Shown here piece by piece: positions 5,958-12,448 of a stretch of 15,206 nt of DNA (the stretch's first letter is position 1; each line of letters begins with the position of its first letter). Below the pieces are notes generated by a model. That model ran no database searches, had not been told where the DNA came from, and was given only the letters and a program-made list of their open reading frames with translations. Location of the stretch: assembly GCA_050248375.1 (NCBI GenBank), contig JBFWSL010000051.1, forward strand, positions 1-15,206, given 5' to 3'. The stretch comes from JAYZVT01 sp050248375 (lineage in GTDB: Bacteria > Pseudomonadota > Alphaproteobacteria > Rhizobiales > Methyloligellaceae). Made by a program: the position numbers and the translations under genes.

Positions 5958-7280
5958 TCAGCCTTCGGCCAGGGCCGCGGCGGCGGCGATCAGGAGATCC
6001 TCCCGCCCCCCCGAAGCGCCGATCTGCACGCCAACGGGCATATGTCCGCTCAGGCCCGCGGGGACGGCGATCACCGGCAGCCCGACGAGGGACCACAGGG
6101 CCTGCTGGCGGTTGGAGCCGGTGCCCTCGGGCAGCAGGGGGGCGAAGGACCGCGTGCCCGGCGACAGCAGCACGGCGTTGCCGCCGAGTATGGCCTCGAT
6201 CTCGCCCCGCCAGCGCAGGGCCGTGGCCCAGGCCTCGTCATGTTCGGCCGCGGAGGTTTTCCGTCCCCGCTCGATGAGTTCGCGCAACTGCGGGCTCATG
6301 AGTCCGGAAGCGCGGTCGAAATCGCCGCCATGGGCGACGGCCATGTCGTGGCACATGAGGGTGTAGAGCACGTCGATGACGCGGCCGTAATCGGCGGAAA
6401 AAGAGAAGGGTTCGACGCGGGCGCCGGCATCGGCCAGACGCGCCTGCGCGCGGCGCAGCGCTTCCAGGCTCGGCTCCTCCGCCGCCTCGGGCGGCATCAG
6501 CTCGGTGACGAGGACGCGCAGGCCCCGCACGGAGGCTTCGCCGGGGGGCGCGATGTCGCGGCTGAGGCTGTCCCCGGAGGAAGGGCCGAACAGCACGCCG
6601 CAGGCGACCGCGATGTCGGCGGGTGAGGCGGCGATAACGCCGGGATGATCTATCGGGGGCGACAGGGTCATGCCGCCGGTGCGCGGGATGGCGCCGTGGG
6701 TGGGCTTCAGCCCGTAGACGCCGCAGTAGATCGACGGACGGACGATGGACCCCACGGTCTGCGAGCCGAGCGCCAGGGACACCATGCCCGCGGCGACCGC
6801 GGCGGCCGGGCCGCTGGAGGAGCCGCCGGGGGTGCGGGACAGGTCATGCGGGTTGAGCGTGGGGCTTGCGGCCGCGATGGCGTATTCGGTGGAAGTCAGC
6901 GTGCCGACGACAATGGCCCCGGCCGCCTTCATGCGGCGGACACATTCGGCGTCCGTCCCGGGAACGCGGTCCTTGTGGATGGCGCTGCCCCAGGTGCTGC
7001 GCATGCCGGCGACGTCGAACACCTCCTTGACGCCGATGGGCAGCCCGTGGAGCGGGCCGCGTTCGCCGGCGGGCCTGCGGTCGGCCGTCCGGGCGGCCTG
7101 CAACGCCTGCTCGGGCTGGAAGTCCACGAATGCGCGTATGCGCGGGTCCCCGGCGGAAATCACGTCGAGGGTCTCGCGCATGATCTCCTCGGCGGACGTT
7201 TCGCCCGCGCGCAGCGCGGACAGGATCTCAGTGGCGGTGCGAGCGGAATCGCCACGCCGGCTCCGAGCGGCCTCAGTCAC
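5958..7280 (-). CDS. Amidase-signature family hydrolase
   Basis: A 440-residue cytoplasmic amidase that cleaves a carboxamide to a carboxylate and an amine or ammonia. The Ser-cisSer-Lys triad is complete: Lys85 in GVKEVFD, cis-Ser154 in TPGGSSSGPAAAVAAG and nucleophile Ser178 in GSQTVGSIVRPS; the spacings 69 and 24 fit the family. The usual D-TGGS around the nucleophile reads QTVGS, a variant also found in relatives. GTG 7280 is the start because it overlaps the end of the ATPase gene by 8 nt (7273-7280), which implies coupled translation. It is the last gene of the binding protein-permease-ATPase-amidase unit, so it probably hydrolyses the imported compound. The substrate is unknown; small amide, hydantoin breakdown product and nitrile-derived amide are all possible. 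Confidence 0.9.
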   Translation of the reverse strand: MTEAARSRRGDSARTATEILSALRAGETSAEEIMRETLDVISAGDPRIRAFVDFQPEQALQAARTADRRPAGERGPLHGLPIGVKEVFDVAGMRSTWGSAIHKDRVPGTDAECVRRMKAAGAIVVGTLTSTEYAIAAASPTLNPHDLSRTPGGSSSGPAAAVAAGMVSLALGSQTVGSIVRPSIYCGVYGLKPTHGAIPRTGGMTLSPPIDHPGVIAASPADIAVACGVLFGPSSGDSLSRDIAPPGEASVRGLRVLVTELMPPEAAEEPSLEALRRAQARLADAGARVEPFSFSADYGRVIDVLYTLMCHDMAVAHGGDFDRASGLMSPQLRELIERGRKTSAAEHDEAWATALRWRGEIEAILGGNAVLLSPGTRSFAPLLPEGTGSNRQQALWSLVGLPVIAVPAGLSGHMPVGVQIGASGGREDLLIAAAAALAEG

Positions 7281-8085
7281 GGAACACCCCCTTGCCCTCG
7301 AAACTGAAGGTCTTGGCCAGCTCCTCGTCGAGCTGGGTGTAAATCAACTTTTCCATCTTGCGGAACGGAGCGGACGTGAAGTCGCGCGGATAGGCCATTT
7401 TCACCTGCTGATCGAGCTTGATGCGCCCCGGACGCGCGGTCATCACGACGATGCGGTCGGCGAGATAGATGGCCTCCTGCACCGAATGGGTGACGAAGAC
7501 GATGGTCTTCCTGTGCTTCTGCCAGATTTCCAGAAGCTGGTGCTGGAGGAAGCGGCGGGTGAGGGCGTCGAGGGCGCCGAAAGGCTCGTCCATGAAGATG
7601 ATGGACGGGTCGGGCGCGAAGGCGCGCGCGATGGCTACACACTGCTTCATGCCGCCCGAGAGTTCGCTGGGTCGCTTGCCGGCGAAGTCCTGCAGGCCGA
7701 CCAGGCCGAGATATTCCCGGGCAATCCCGGTCCGCGTCTGCCTGTCGTAGCCGGTGCTCTCCAGCCCGAACGCGACGTTGTCGATGACCGAGAGCCAGGG
7801 GAAGAGCGCGTAATCCTGGAAGACCATGCCATGATCGACGTCGGGGCGGGTGATCGGCTCGCCGCCGATGAGGGCTTCGCCGCCGGTCGGCTTGAGGAAG
7901 CCGGCGAGGATGTTGAGCAGCGTGCTCTTGCCGCAGCCCGAAGGTCCGACCAGCGCCACGAATTCGCCCGGCGCGATGTCCATGGTGACCGGTTGGAGCG
8001 CGTTGACCCTCTCGCCCTGGCGGGTGGTGAAGGTCATCTGGAGATCGCGGATAGCGACCGGCTTTGCCGCCTTCGGAGACATCAT
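7273..8085 (-). CDS. ABC transporter ATPase, SsuB/TauB/NrtD family
   Basis: A 270-residue ATPase that powers the adjacent permease at the inner face of the membrane. Walker A GPSGCGKST is at 47-55, Q-loop Gln90, signature LSGGMKQ at 142-148, Walker B IIFMDEP at 162-168, D-loop ALDA at 171-174 and switch His200. The start is one of two adjacent ATG codons. ATG 8085 forms an ATGA overlap with the permease stop, while ATG 8082 is 3 nt better spaced from GGGGAG (8091-8096). The frame is open upstream through the permease region, but that extension is out-of-frame permease sequence. Its end overlaps the amidase start by 8 nt. The family usually carries sulfonates, taurine, nitrate, pyrimidine precursors or aromatic acids. 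Confidence 0.93.
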   Translation of the reverse strand: MMSPKAAKPVAIRDLQMTFTTRQGERVNALQPVTMDIAPGEFVALVGPSGCGKSTLLNILAGFLKPTGGEALIGGEPITRPDVDHGMVFQDYALFPWLSVIDNVAFGLESTGYDRQTRTGIAREYLGLVGLQDFAGKRPSELSGGMKQCVAIARAFAPDPSIIFMDEPFGALDALTRRFLQHQLLEIWQKHRKTIVFVTHSVQEAIYLADRIVVMTARPGRIKLDQQVKMAYPRDFTSAPFRKMEKLIYTQLDEELAKTFSFEGKGVFRD

Positions 8086-8840
8086 GCCGCTCCCCAGCTG
8101 TAGTGGCGGATAACGATGCGGAACACCGTGTCGATGAGGACGCCGAGCACGCCGATCACGGCCATGCCCACCAGCACCATGTCGGAGCGCAGGATCTCCA
8201 TGCCGTCGGCGATGAGATAGCCGAGGCCGGACTGCGCGGCGACCAGCTCGGCGGCGATGATCGCGGCCCAGCCGGTGCCGAAGGAAATCCGGAAGCCGAC
8301 CATGATGCTGGGCATGGCGGCGGGCAGGATGACCTTGCGGAACAGGGTCGCGTCGTCGTTGCAGCCCAGCACCTGGCCGGCCCGGATCAGGACGGGATCG
8401 ACTCCCTTCACTCCCGCCACGGTGTTCAGCACGATGGGGAAGAAGGTGGCGACGAAGATGATGAATATCTTGCCGGTCTCGCCGATGCCGAACCACAGGA
8501 TGGCGAGCGGAATCCAGGCCAGCGGCGAGATGGGACGGAACAGTTCTACGACGGGATCGACGATGCGCTCGAAGGCGCGGTTGCGGCCCATGGCGAGGCC
8601 GAGCGGCACGGCGATGACAGCGGCGAGCAGGAAGGCGGAGACGACCCGGCTGAGGCTGGCGAAGATATGCGTGAACAGCTCGCCGCTGGCGATCATGTCG
8701 AGGAAGGTCTGCGCGGCCAGCATCGGCGGTGGCAGGATGGCCACGTGAGCGTCGGTGAAAGTGACCACGAGCTGCCAGACGACCACGATGCCCAGGAAGG
8801 CATAGAGGTAGGGCAGGATCTGTCCGGGCCTGAGGCTCAT
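8082..8840 (-). CDS. ABC transporter permease, SsuC/TauC/NrtB family
   Basis: A 252-residue inner-membrane subunit with about six hydrophobic helices (first near 9-28, then about 64-85, 103-122, 124-145, 185-207 and 225-245). The cytoplasmic EAA-type coupling loop is at AGQVLGCNDDATLFRKVILP, followed by AAMPSIMVGFRISFGTGW. ATG 8840 is preferred, as it gives a normal N-terminus. No clear Shine-Dalgarno precedes it; instead a six-codon frame (8854-8837) ends in TGA overlapping this ATG, so start by re-initiation is possible. The longer frame from 8897 begins in a hairpin and is unlikely. The gene lies 82 bp after the binding-protein gene, across a terminator-like hairpin, and overlaps the ATPase gene by 4 nt. 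Confidence 0.92.
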   Translation of the reverse strand: MSLRPGQILPYLYAFLGIVVVWQLVVTFTDAHVAILPPPMLAAQTFLDMIASGELFTHIFASLSRVVSAFLLAAVIAVPLGLAMGRNRAFERIVDPVVELFRPISPLAWIPLAILWFGIGETGKIFIIFVATFFPIVLNTVAGVKGVDPVLIRAGQVLGCNDDATLFRKVILPAAMPSIMVGFRISFGTGWAAIIAAELVAAQSGLGYLIADGMEILRSDMVLVGMAVIGVLGVLIDTVFRIVIRHYSWGAA

Positions 8841-8862
8841 AGGTACACGTCCATGCTGACAC

Positions 8863-8909
8863 AAAAAGAGCCGGCCACGCCGGTGGCGGGAGGCCACCGC
8901 CGGCGTGGC
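8863..8909 (-). terminator. Hairpin plus T-run between binding protein and permease genes
   Basis: Read on the minus strand, GCCACGCCGGCGGTGGC is followed by CTCCC and then GCCACCGGCGTGGC, a 14-pair stem with a 3-nt bulge. After CCGGCTC comes a run of five T (8867-8863). It lies 14 bp past the binding-protein stop and before the permease start. It looks like a partial terminator, or an RNA-stabilising structure, that would leave more binding protein than permease. Confidence 0.6.
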
Positions 8910-8922
8910 GCGGCGGGGGTAC

Positions 8923-9918
8923 CTACTTGGCGTCCAGCGCCTTCTTGGCGAAGCTGGCGTCGAACTTCGGGTTGTCCTCGGGTTTGAGGATCTCCGCTTC
9001 CTTCAGGAACTTGGTGTAGGCGTCGATGGTGGAGGCTTCCGGCGCTATATCGCGGTTGTAGACGGAGATGCCTTCCTTCAGCGACAAGGCGATCACTTCC
9101 TTCGGAAAACCGATCTGCGAAGCCCACATGTCGACGGCCTTGTCCGGCTCCTTCAGGATAAGGTCGATCGCCTTGACGATGGACGTGATGATGTCCTGCA
9201 CCAGCTCCGGGCTCTTGGCGATGAAGTCCTCGCGCGCGTAGACGCCGTTGCCGATGTAGTGGCCTGCCTTGATGGGCAGGATTTTCTCGGCCTTGATCAG
9301 CACGCGCGAGTGCCCGGCCGCGAGTGCGTTGGACACATGCGGATCCCAGGTGATGCCGGCGTCGACGCTCTTGTTGCCGAGCAGGGTGGGCACGTCGGAG
9401 CCCTTGGTCTTGAACAGGTTCACGTCGGTGATCTTCATGCCGGCATCGGCGAGCGCCTTCACCAGCAGCGGGTATTGCTGCGAGCCCTTGCCCGGATAGG
9501 CGATGTTCTTGTCCCTCAGGTCCTTCACCGACTTGATGTCGGAATCCTTGGGCACGAGGATCGCGGTCTGCTCCAGGATCGAGATGGCGAGCAGCTTGGC
9601 GGGCAGGCGGGCCGAGGCGACGATTGCCGGGCCCATGCCGGCGGAGGCGATCTGCAGTTCGCCAGCCGCGAGCGCCTGGTTCTCCGGCGCGCCGTAAGAG
9701 AAGCTTTTGAAGACGATCTTGACCTTGTGCTTCTTCTCGATCGGATCGAGCAGGCCCGCGGCGCGGGCAATGTAGATGGGCATGGTGGCGGGCTGGACGC
9801 CGAAGTTCACGACCTCTTCGGCCCGGGCCTGTTGCGTCGCCGCGGCGCCAAGCAGCAGGGCCAGCGCGGCGAGCGTCCCGGTCATCCATCGGGCGGAGCG
9901 TGCGTATGCGTATGCCAT
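8923..9918 (-). CDS. ABC transporter substrate-binding protein, SsuA/TauA/NrtA type
   Basis: A 331-residue periplasmic protein. A Sec signal peptide is clear: arginines at 7 and 10, a hydrophobic core at about 12-27, and cleavage after ARA near residue 33. The mature part has the fold signature of the NMT1/SsuA-like group: VQPATMPIYIARAAGLLDP, LAAGELQIASAGMGPAI, a DLRDKNIAYPGKGS segment and AGITWDPHVSNAL. No lipobox is seen. ATG 9918 has GAGG about 6 nt upstream. Relatives bind sulfonates, taurine, nitrate, pyrimidines or aromatic carboxylates; the ligand here cannot be named. The amidase at the end of the unit and the IclR regulator upstream suggest a catabolic rather than a sulfur- or nitrogen-starvation role, which is inference. 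Confidence 0.9.
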   Translation of the reverse strand: MAYAYARSARWMTGTLAALALLLGAAATQQARAEEVVNFGVQPATMPIYIARAAGLLDPIEKKHKVKIVFKSFSYGAPENQALAAGELQIASAGMGPAIVASARLPAKLLAISILEQTAILVPKDSDIKSVKDLRDKNIAYPGKGSQQYPLLVKALADAGMKITDVNLFKTKGSDVPTLLGNKSVDAGITWDPHVSNALAAGHSRVLIKAEKILPIKAGHYIGNGVYAREDFIAKSPELVQDIITSIVKAIDLILKEPDKAVDMWASQIGFPKEVIALSLKEGISVYNRDIAPEASTIDAYTKFLKEAEILKPEDNPKFDASFAKKALDAK

Positions 9919-10193
9919 GACAACCTCACTCTCTGTCCGTCGAGCGTGGGTGCCGCTGGTTGGGTCCTTCCCGTCGACGGTTCCGGGCAGGGACGCGACG
10001 TTTTTTTAATTTCTGCGACAGATCGTAACATTTTTCGAAAAACTGAAAAGAGTCAACCGGGGTGAGGGCGAAAATGTGGCCAAAGGCTGCACAAATATCG
10101 AGCCTGCCCGGATGGTGTGCAGCCGCCGCCGGGGGAAATCCCTGCGCTATTGCAGTCGGTTGGCTTGAAAGGGGAAGCCGCGGGAGCGGGTGA
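9919..10193. other. Intergenic region upstream of the binding-protein gene
   Basis: This 275-bp stretch should hold the promoter of the transport unit, but no convincing -35/-10 pair was found. Visible features are a 12-bp palindrome TTTTTCGAAAAA (10031-10042), a T7 run (10001-10007), a -35-like TTGACT on the minus strand (10055-10050) without a well-spaced -10, and an AT-rich block from 10000 to 10050 in otherwise GC-rich DNA. Confidence 0.4.
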
Positions 10194-11012
10194 TCAGAAT
10201 TCGAGCGCCTTGCTGAGCTTGGCCGCGGCGGCCTTCAGGTCGTCGAGGAAGGCAAGCGCCTTGGAGATCGGGAAGCGGGCTTCGGGACCATGCACGGCAA
10301 GGCCGGCGAAGACCGTGTTGGCGCTGTTGCGGATCGGTACGGCGAGAGCGATCAGGCCGACGGAATCTTCCTGATTGTTGATGGAGTAGCCCAGCCCTCG
10401 AATGTCCGCGAGATGGGCGGCGAAGGCCTCCTTTTCGGTGTATGTGCGCTCGGTGTAGCGGGTGAGCGGCAGCACGTCCAGCAGCCGCTGTCGCCGGCGG
10501 GTGGGCAGATAGGCGAGCAGCAGCTTGCCCATGGCCGTGCAGTGGAGCGGCACGCGGCTGCCGGGACGCAGCGGCACGCGCAGCGGCCAGTTGCATTCCA
10601 CACGGTCGATGTAGATCAGCTCATGACCATCGATCATGCCGAGGTTGCAGGTTTCCTCTACCTTCGCGACCACCGACTCCAGGATCGCCCGTACCGGCGC
10701 GATGGGGTTGCCTGCGCTGAGCGCGTCGACCGCCATCCGGCGCATCTTCGGGCCGATGACGTAGCGGTCCTCGGGCAGACGGAGAAGCAGGCCGTTGTCC
10801 TCGAGCTGGCGCAGGAGCCGGTGCGCCGCCTGGCGCGATATGCCCATGCGTCCCGCCACGTCCACCTGGGACATGGGGTCGTGATGACGTACGAACAGAT
10901 CCAGCACCGCCATGGACTTCTTCAGGGCGCTGTTGGTCTCCGGGGGCGAATCCAATCGCCGTCCAGTGGCCTGCGGGTCTTCGGCTTTCGGCAAAGTCGA
11001 TGGTCGTGCCAT
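10194..11012 (-). CDS. IclR-family transcriptional regulator
   Basis: A 272-residue cytoplasmic regulator. The N-terminal winged helix covers about 28-90, with recognition region MSQVDVAGRMGISRQAAHRLLRQLEDNG at about 47-74. The C-terminal IclR effector-binding domain runs from about 100 to 270, including VPLHCTAMGKLLLAYLP and LGYSINNQEDSVGLIALAVPI. Length is at the upper end of normal because of a 27-residue polar N-terminal tail. ATG 11012 is used although no Shine-Dalgarno is visible; no later Met leaves the DNA-binding domain intact. It is on the same strand as, and 275 bp upstream of, the transporter-amidase unit and is its most likely local regulator; IclR members commonly control catabolic genes in response to an aromatic or small organic acid. 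The palindrome at 11055-11069 suggests autoregulation. Confidence 0.92.
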   Translation of the reverse strand: MARPSTLPKAEDPQATGRRLDSPPETNSALKKSMAVLDLFVRHHDPMSQVDVAGRMGISRQAAHRLLRQLEDNGLLLRLPEDRYVIGPKMRRMAVDALSAGNPIAPVRAILESVVAKVEETCNLGMIDGHELIYIDRVECNWPLRVPLRPGSRVPLHCTAMGKLLLAYLPTRRRQRLLDVLPLTRYTERTYTEKEAFAAHLADIRGLGYSINNQEDSVGLIALAVPIRNSANTVFAGLAVHGPEARFPISKALAFLDDLKAAAAKLSKALEF

Positions 11013-11054
11013 AGGCAGAAACTAGTAGATGACGGCAGCAATAAGAAGTCCTGT

Positions 11055-11093
11055 TTGGCGATTCGCCAATACTGTACCGTAATGTACTTGCAA
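11055..11093 (-). promoter_or_regulatory. Candidate promoter and operator of the IclR gene
   Basis: TTGGCGATTCGCCAA (11055-11069) is a perfect 15-bp palindrome with a single central base, a size usual for IclR operators. On the minus strand it overlaps a weak -10-like TATTGG (11071-11066), 16 bp from a -35-like TTGCAA (11093-11088). The arrangement fits autorepression. The bases between 11094 and 11286 show no gene. Confidence 0.5.
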
Positions 11094-11247
11094 GGTTGGG
11101 CGTGAAGATGCAGCCAGCCTGCACCCGCGTGCCGCGCTGCGTCTCGGGCTGGATGGTGCCGGGCATGGGCCGCAAGACGCGGCAGGAGGATGGGGGCCGC
11201 ACGCCCTTCGCCGGCTTGGATGCGTCGCCGGCGAAGTCCGCTGGAAC

Positions 11248-11279
11248 GGAAAGGCCAGCGCTCCCGCGCCGGCCTTTCC
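11248..11279 (-). terminator. Hairpin downstream of the 31-residue membrane protein gene
   Basis: GGAAAGGCC (11248-11256) pairs with GGCCTTTCC (11271-11279), and inside it GCGC pairs with GCGC around TCCC after one A-C mismatch. The structure starts 8 bp past the stop of the minus-strand small gene. There is no T-run after the stem, so it may be a weak terminator or a 3'-protecting hairpin. Confidence 0.45.
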
Positions 11280-11286
11280 TGCGGTC

Positions 11287-11382
11287 TCAGTTGTAGCCGT
11301 GGGTCTTTGCGATCAGAGAGACCGCGAATATCCCAAAGGCCGCAAAGATCAGCGTGAGATATGCCATTTCGCCTGCGCTCAT
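11287..11382 (-). CDS. 31-residue single-helix membrane protein
   Basis: The short frame encodes a protein that starts MSAGEMAYLTLIFAAFGIFA and ends VSLIAKTHGYN. Residues about 7-24 form one uninterrupted hydrophobic helix, with acidic Glu5 before it and Lys26/His28 after it, as expected of a one-pass inner-membrane microprotein. A real gene is supported by a near-ideal ribosome site, AAGGGAGG (11388-11395), 5 nt from ATG, a hairpin after the stop and a symmetrical FNR/FixK-like box about 62 bp upstream of the start. I do not recognise a named family. Small one-helix subunits of terminal oxidases and transporters have a similar design, but no sequence match to CydX or CcoQ is evident. Expression under low oxygen or nitric oxide is inferred only from the box. 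Confidence 0.72.
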   Translation of the reverse strand: MSAGEMAYLTLIFAAFGIFAVSLIAKTHGYN

Positions 11383-11437
11383 CACAACCTCCCTTGAAAA
11401 GGTGGCTGGATGCTCGGGAAATTGCCGCGCGCCTTCG

Positions 11438-11451
11438 TTGACCCAGGTCAA
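11438..11451. promoter_or_regulatory. FNR/FixK-like box upstream of the small membrane protein
   Basis: TTGACCCAGGTCAA is a perfect inverted repeat of the form TTGAC-N4-GTCAA, close to the TTGAT-N4-ATCAA site of FNR/FixK/DNR regulators of the Crp-Fnr family. Its centre lies about 62 bp before the ATG at 11382. If it acted at -41.5, transcription would start near 11403, leaving a short leader with the ribosome site. No convincing -10 was found. The plus-strand side has no gene to control. Confidence 0.5.
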
Positions 11452-11484
11452 GAAGGGGGTGCGGTAAAACGCGCAGGTGCGGGT

Positions 11485-12312
11485 CTATTCCTCGTCGCGG
11501 CGCATGGGCTTGAGCTTGCCGAAGACGCTCTCGGCTTCCGACAGCGCTTCCTCCAGCCGGCGCGCCTTCTCCTGCTTCTCCGATTTCTCGGGCTTCACGT
11601 CCGGCTTGGCGAGACCGCGCACCAGCATGGCGGCTTCCTCGGTCGCCGCCTTGCGGGCGGCATGCTCGGCAGCGGTTACCAGCACCGACCGCCTGGGCTT
11701 GGCGGGCTCGGCGGTGGTTACCTCGGCCGGGAGCAGGGTGCCCGCTTTTATGGCGGCCTTCTCGGCCTCCTTGCGCTCGCGCTCCACGCGCTTGGCGGCG
11801 CGGCGCACCTCGCGGTCGAGGTCGATCTGCGTGCACAGGCCCAGCGTCACCGGGTCGGCGGGCTGCAGGTTGGCGGAGTTCCAGTGAGTGCGTTCCCGAA
11901 TTGCGTGAATGGTCGGCTTGGTGGTGCCGACCAGGCGCATGATCTGCGATTCCTTCAGCTCGGGATGGTGACGCAGCAGCCACAGGACCGCGTTGGGACG
12001 GTCCTGGCGGCGCGACACCGGCGTGTAGCGGGGGCCCTTCTTGGTCTTGACCACCGGGATCTGGGTCTTGGGCTCGGAAATCCGCAGCCGGAAGGAAGAA
12101 TCCTCGATGGCGCGGGAGATCTCCTCGCGGGTAAGCTGGCCGGACGAGATCGGGTCCATGCCCTTGATGCCCTGGGCGACGTCGCCATCGGCGATGCCCT
12201 TGACCTCGAGCACATGCAGGCCGCAGAACTCGGCGATCTGCTCGAAGGTCAGCGGGGTGTTCTCCACGAGCCAGACGGCGGTGGCCTTGGGCATAAGCGG
12301 GGCGCGGCTCAT
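11485..12312 (-). CDS. trcR: Cell-cycle transcriptional regulator TrcR (DUF1013)
   Basis: A 275-residue cytoplasmic protein of the alphaproteobacterial DUF1013/TrcR family, named as a cell-cycle transcriptional regulator. The conserved N-terminus MPKATAVWLVENTPLTFEQIAEFCGLH (from residue 7) forms a first helix-turn-helix-like segment. A second lies at about 105-142 (RPNAVLWLLRHHPELKESQIMRLVGTTKPTIHAIRERTHWN in part). The C-terminal 100 residues are highly charged and helical with Ala/Lys/Glu stretches, longer and less conserved. ATG 12312 is chosen because GGAGG (12321-12325) lies 8 nt upstream and the protein then begins as in the family; the longer frame to 12504 is unsupported. A promoter-like pair is present upstream. 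Confidence 0.9.
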   Translation of the reverse strand: MSRAPLMPKATAVWLVENTPLTFEQIAEFCGLHVLEVKGIADGDVAQGIKGMDPISSGQLTREEISRAIEDSSFRLRISEPKTQIPVVKTKKGPRYTPVSRRQDRPNAVLWLLRHHPELKESQIMRLVGTTKPTIHAIRERTHWNSANLQPADPVTLGLCTQIDLDREVRRAAKRVERERKEAEKAAIKAGTLLPAEVTTAEPAKPRRSVLVTAAEHAARKAATEEAAMLVRGLAKPDVKPEKSEKQEKARRLEEALSEAESVFGKLKPMRRDEE

Positions 12313-12389
12313 AAATTTATCCTCCGATCTCCCGACCCCTTCGGCGCGAGAGATATGCCATGTTCCTGAATGAAGGGGGATTTGGCCCC

Positions 12390-12418
12390 TATATAGTCGC
12401 GCCGGAGCGTTTAGGCAA
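12390..12418 (-). promoter_or_regulatory. Candidate promoter of trcR
   Basis: On the minus strand TTGCCT (12418-12413) and TATATA (12395-12390) are exactly 17 bp apart and lie 78 bp before the trcR start. The -10 stands out as an AT island in GC-rich DNA. By-eye consensus match. Confidence 0.5.
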
Positions 12419-12448
12419 TCGTCTCGCGAGTCACGACCGCCGGAGGCT

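Noticed and set aside
6745..8103. 452-codon plus-strand frame opposite amidase and ATPase genes
   Set aside because: The opposite strand carries complete amidase and ABC ATPase catalytic motifs. The long open frame reflects high GC at third positions.
7273..8862. 529-codon frame that could suggest a permease-ATPase fusion or a long N-terminal extension of the ATPase
   Set aside because: The first part is the permease gene read in the wrong frame (Arg/His/Pro-rich). The real ATPase starts at 8085 or 8082 with a ribosome site and an ATGA overlap.
9991..10007. T7 run after a GC stretch as a plus-strand terminator
   Set aside because: The only available stem (CGTCG/CGACG) has a loop of nearly 20 nt, and no plus-strand gene lies upstream.
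8905..10065. 386-codon plus-strand frame opposite the binding-protein gene
   Set aside because: Antisense of a convincing signal-peptide-bearing binding protein; no ribosome site and no family motif.
11096..11296. 66-codon plus-strand frame between the IclR gene and the small membrane protein
   Set aside because: No ribosome site, composition of random GC-rich translation, and it runs through the hairpin and the 3' end of the opposite small gene.
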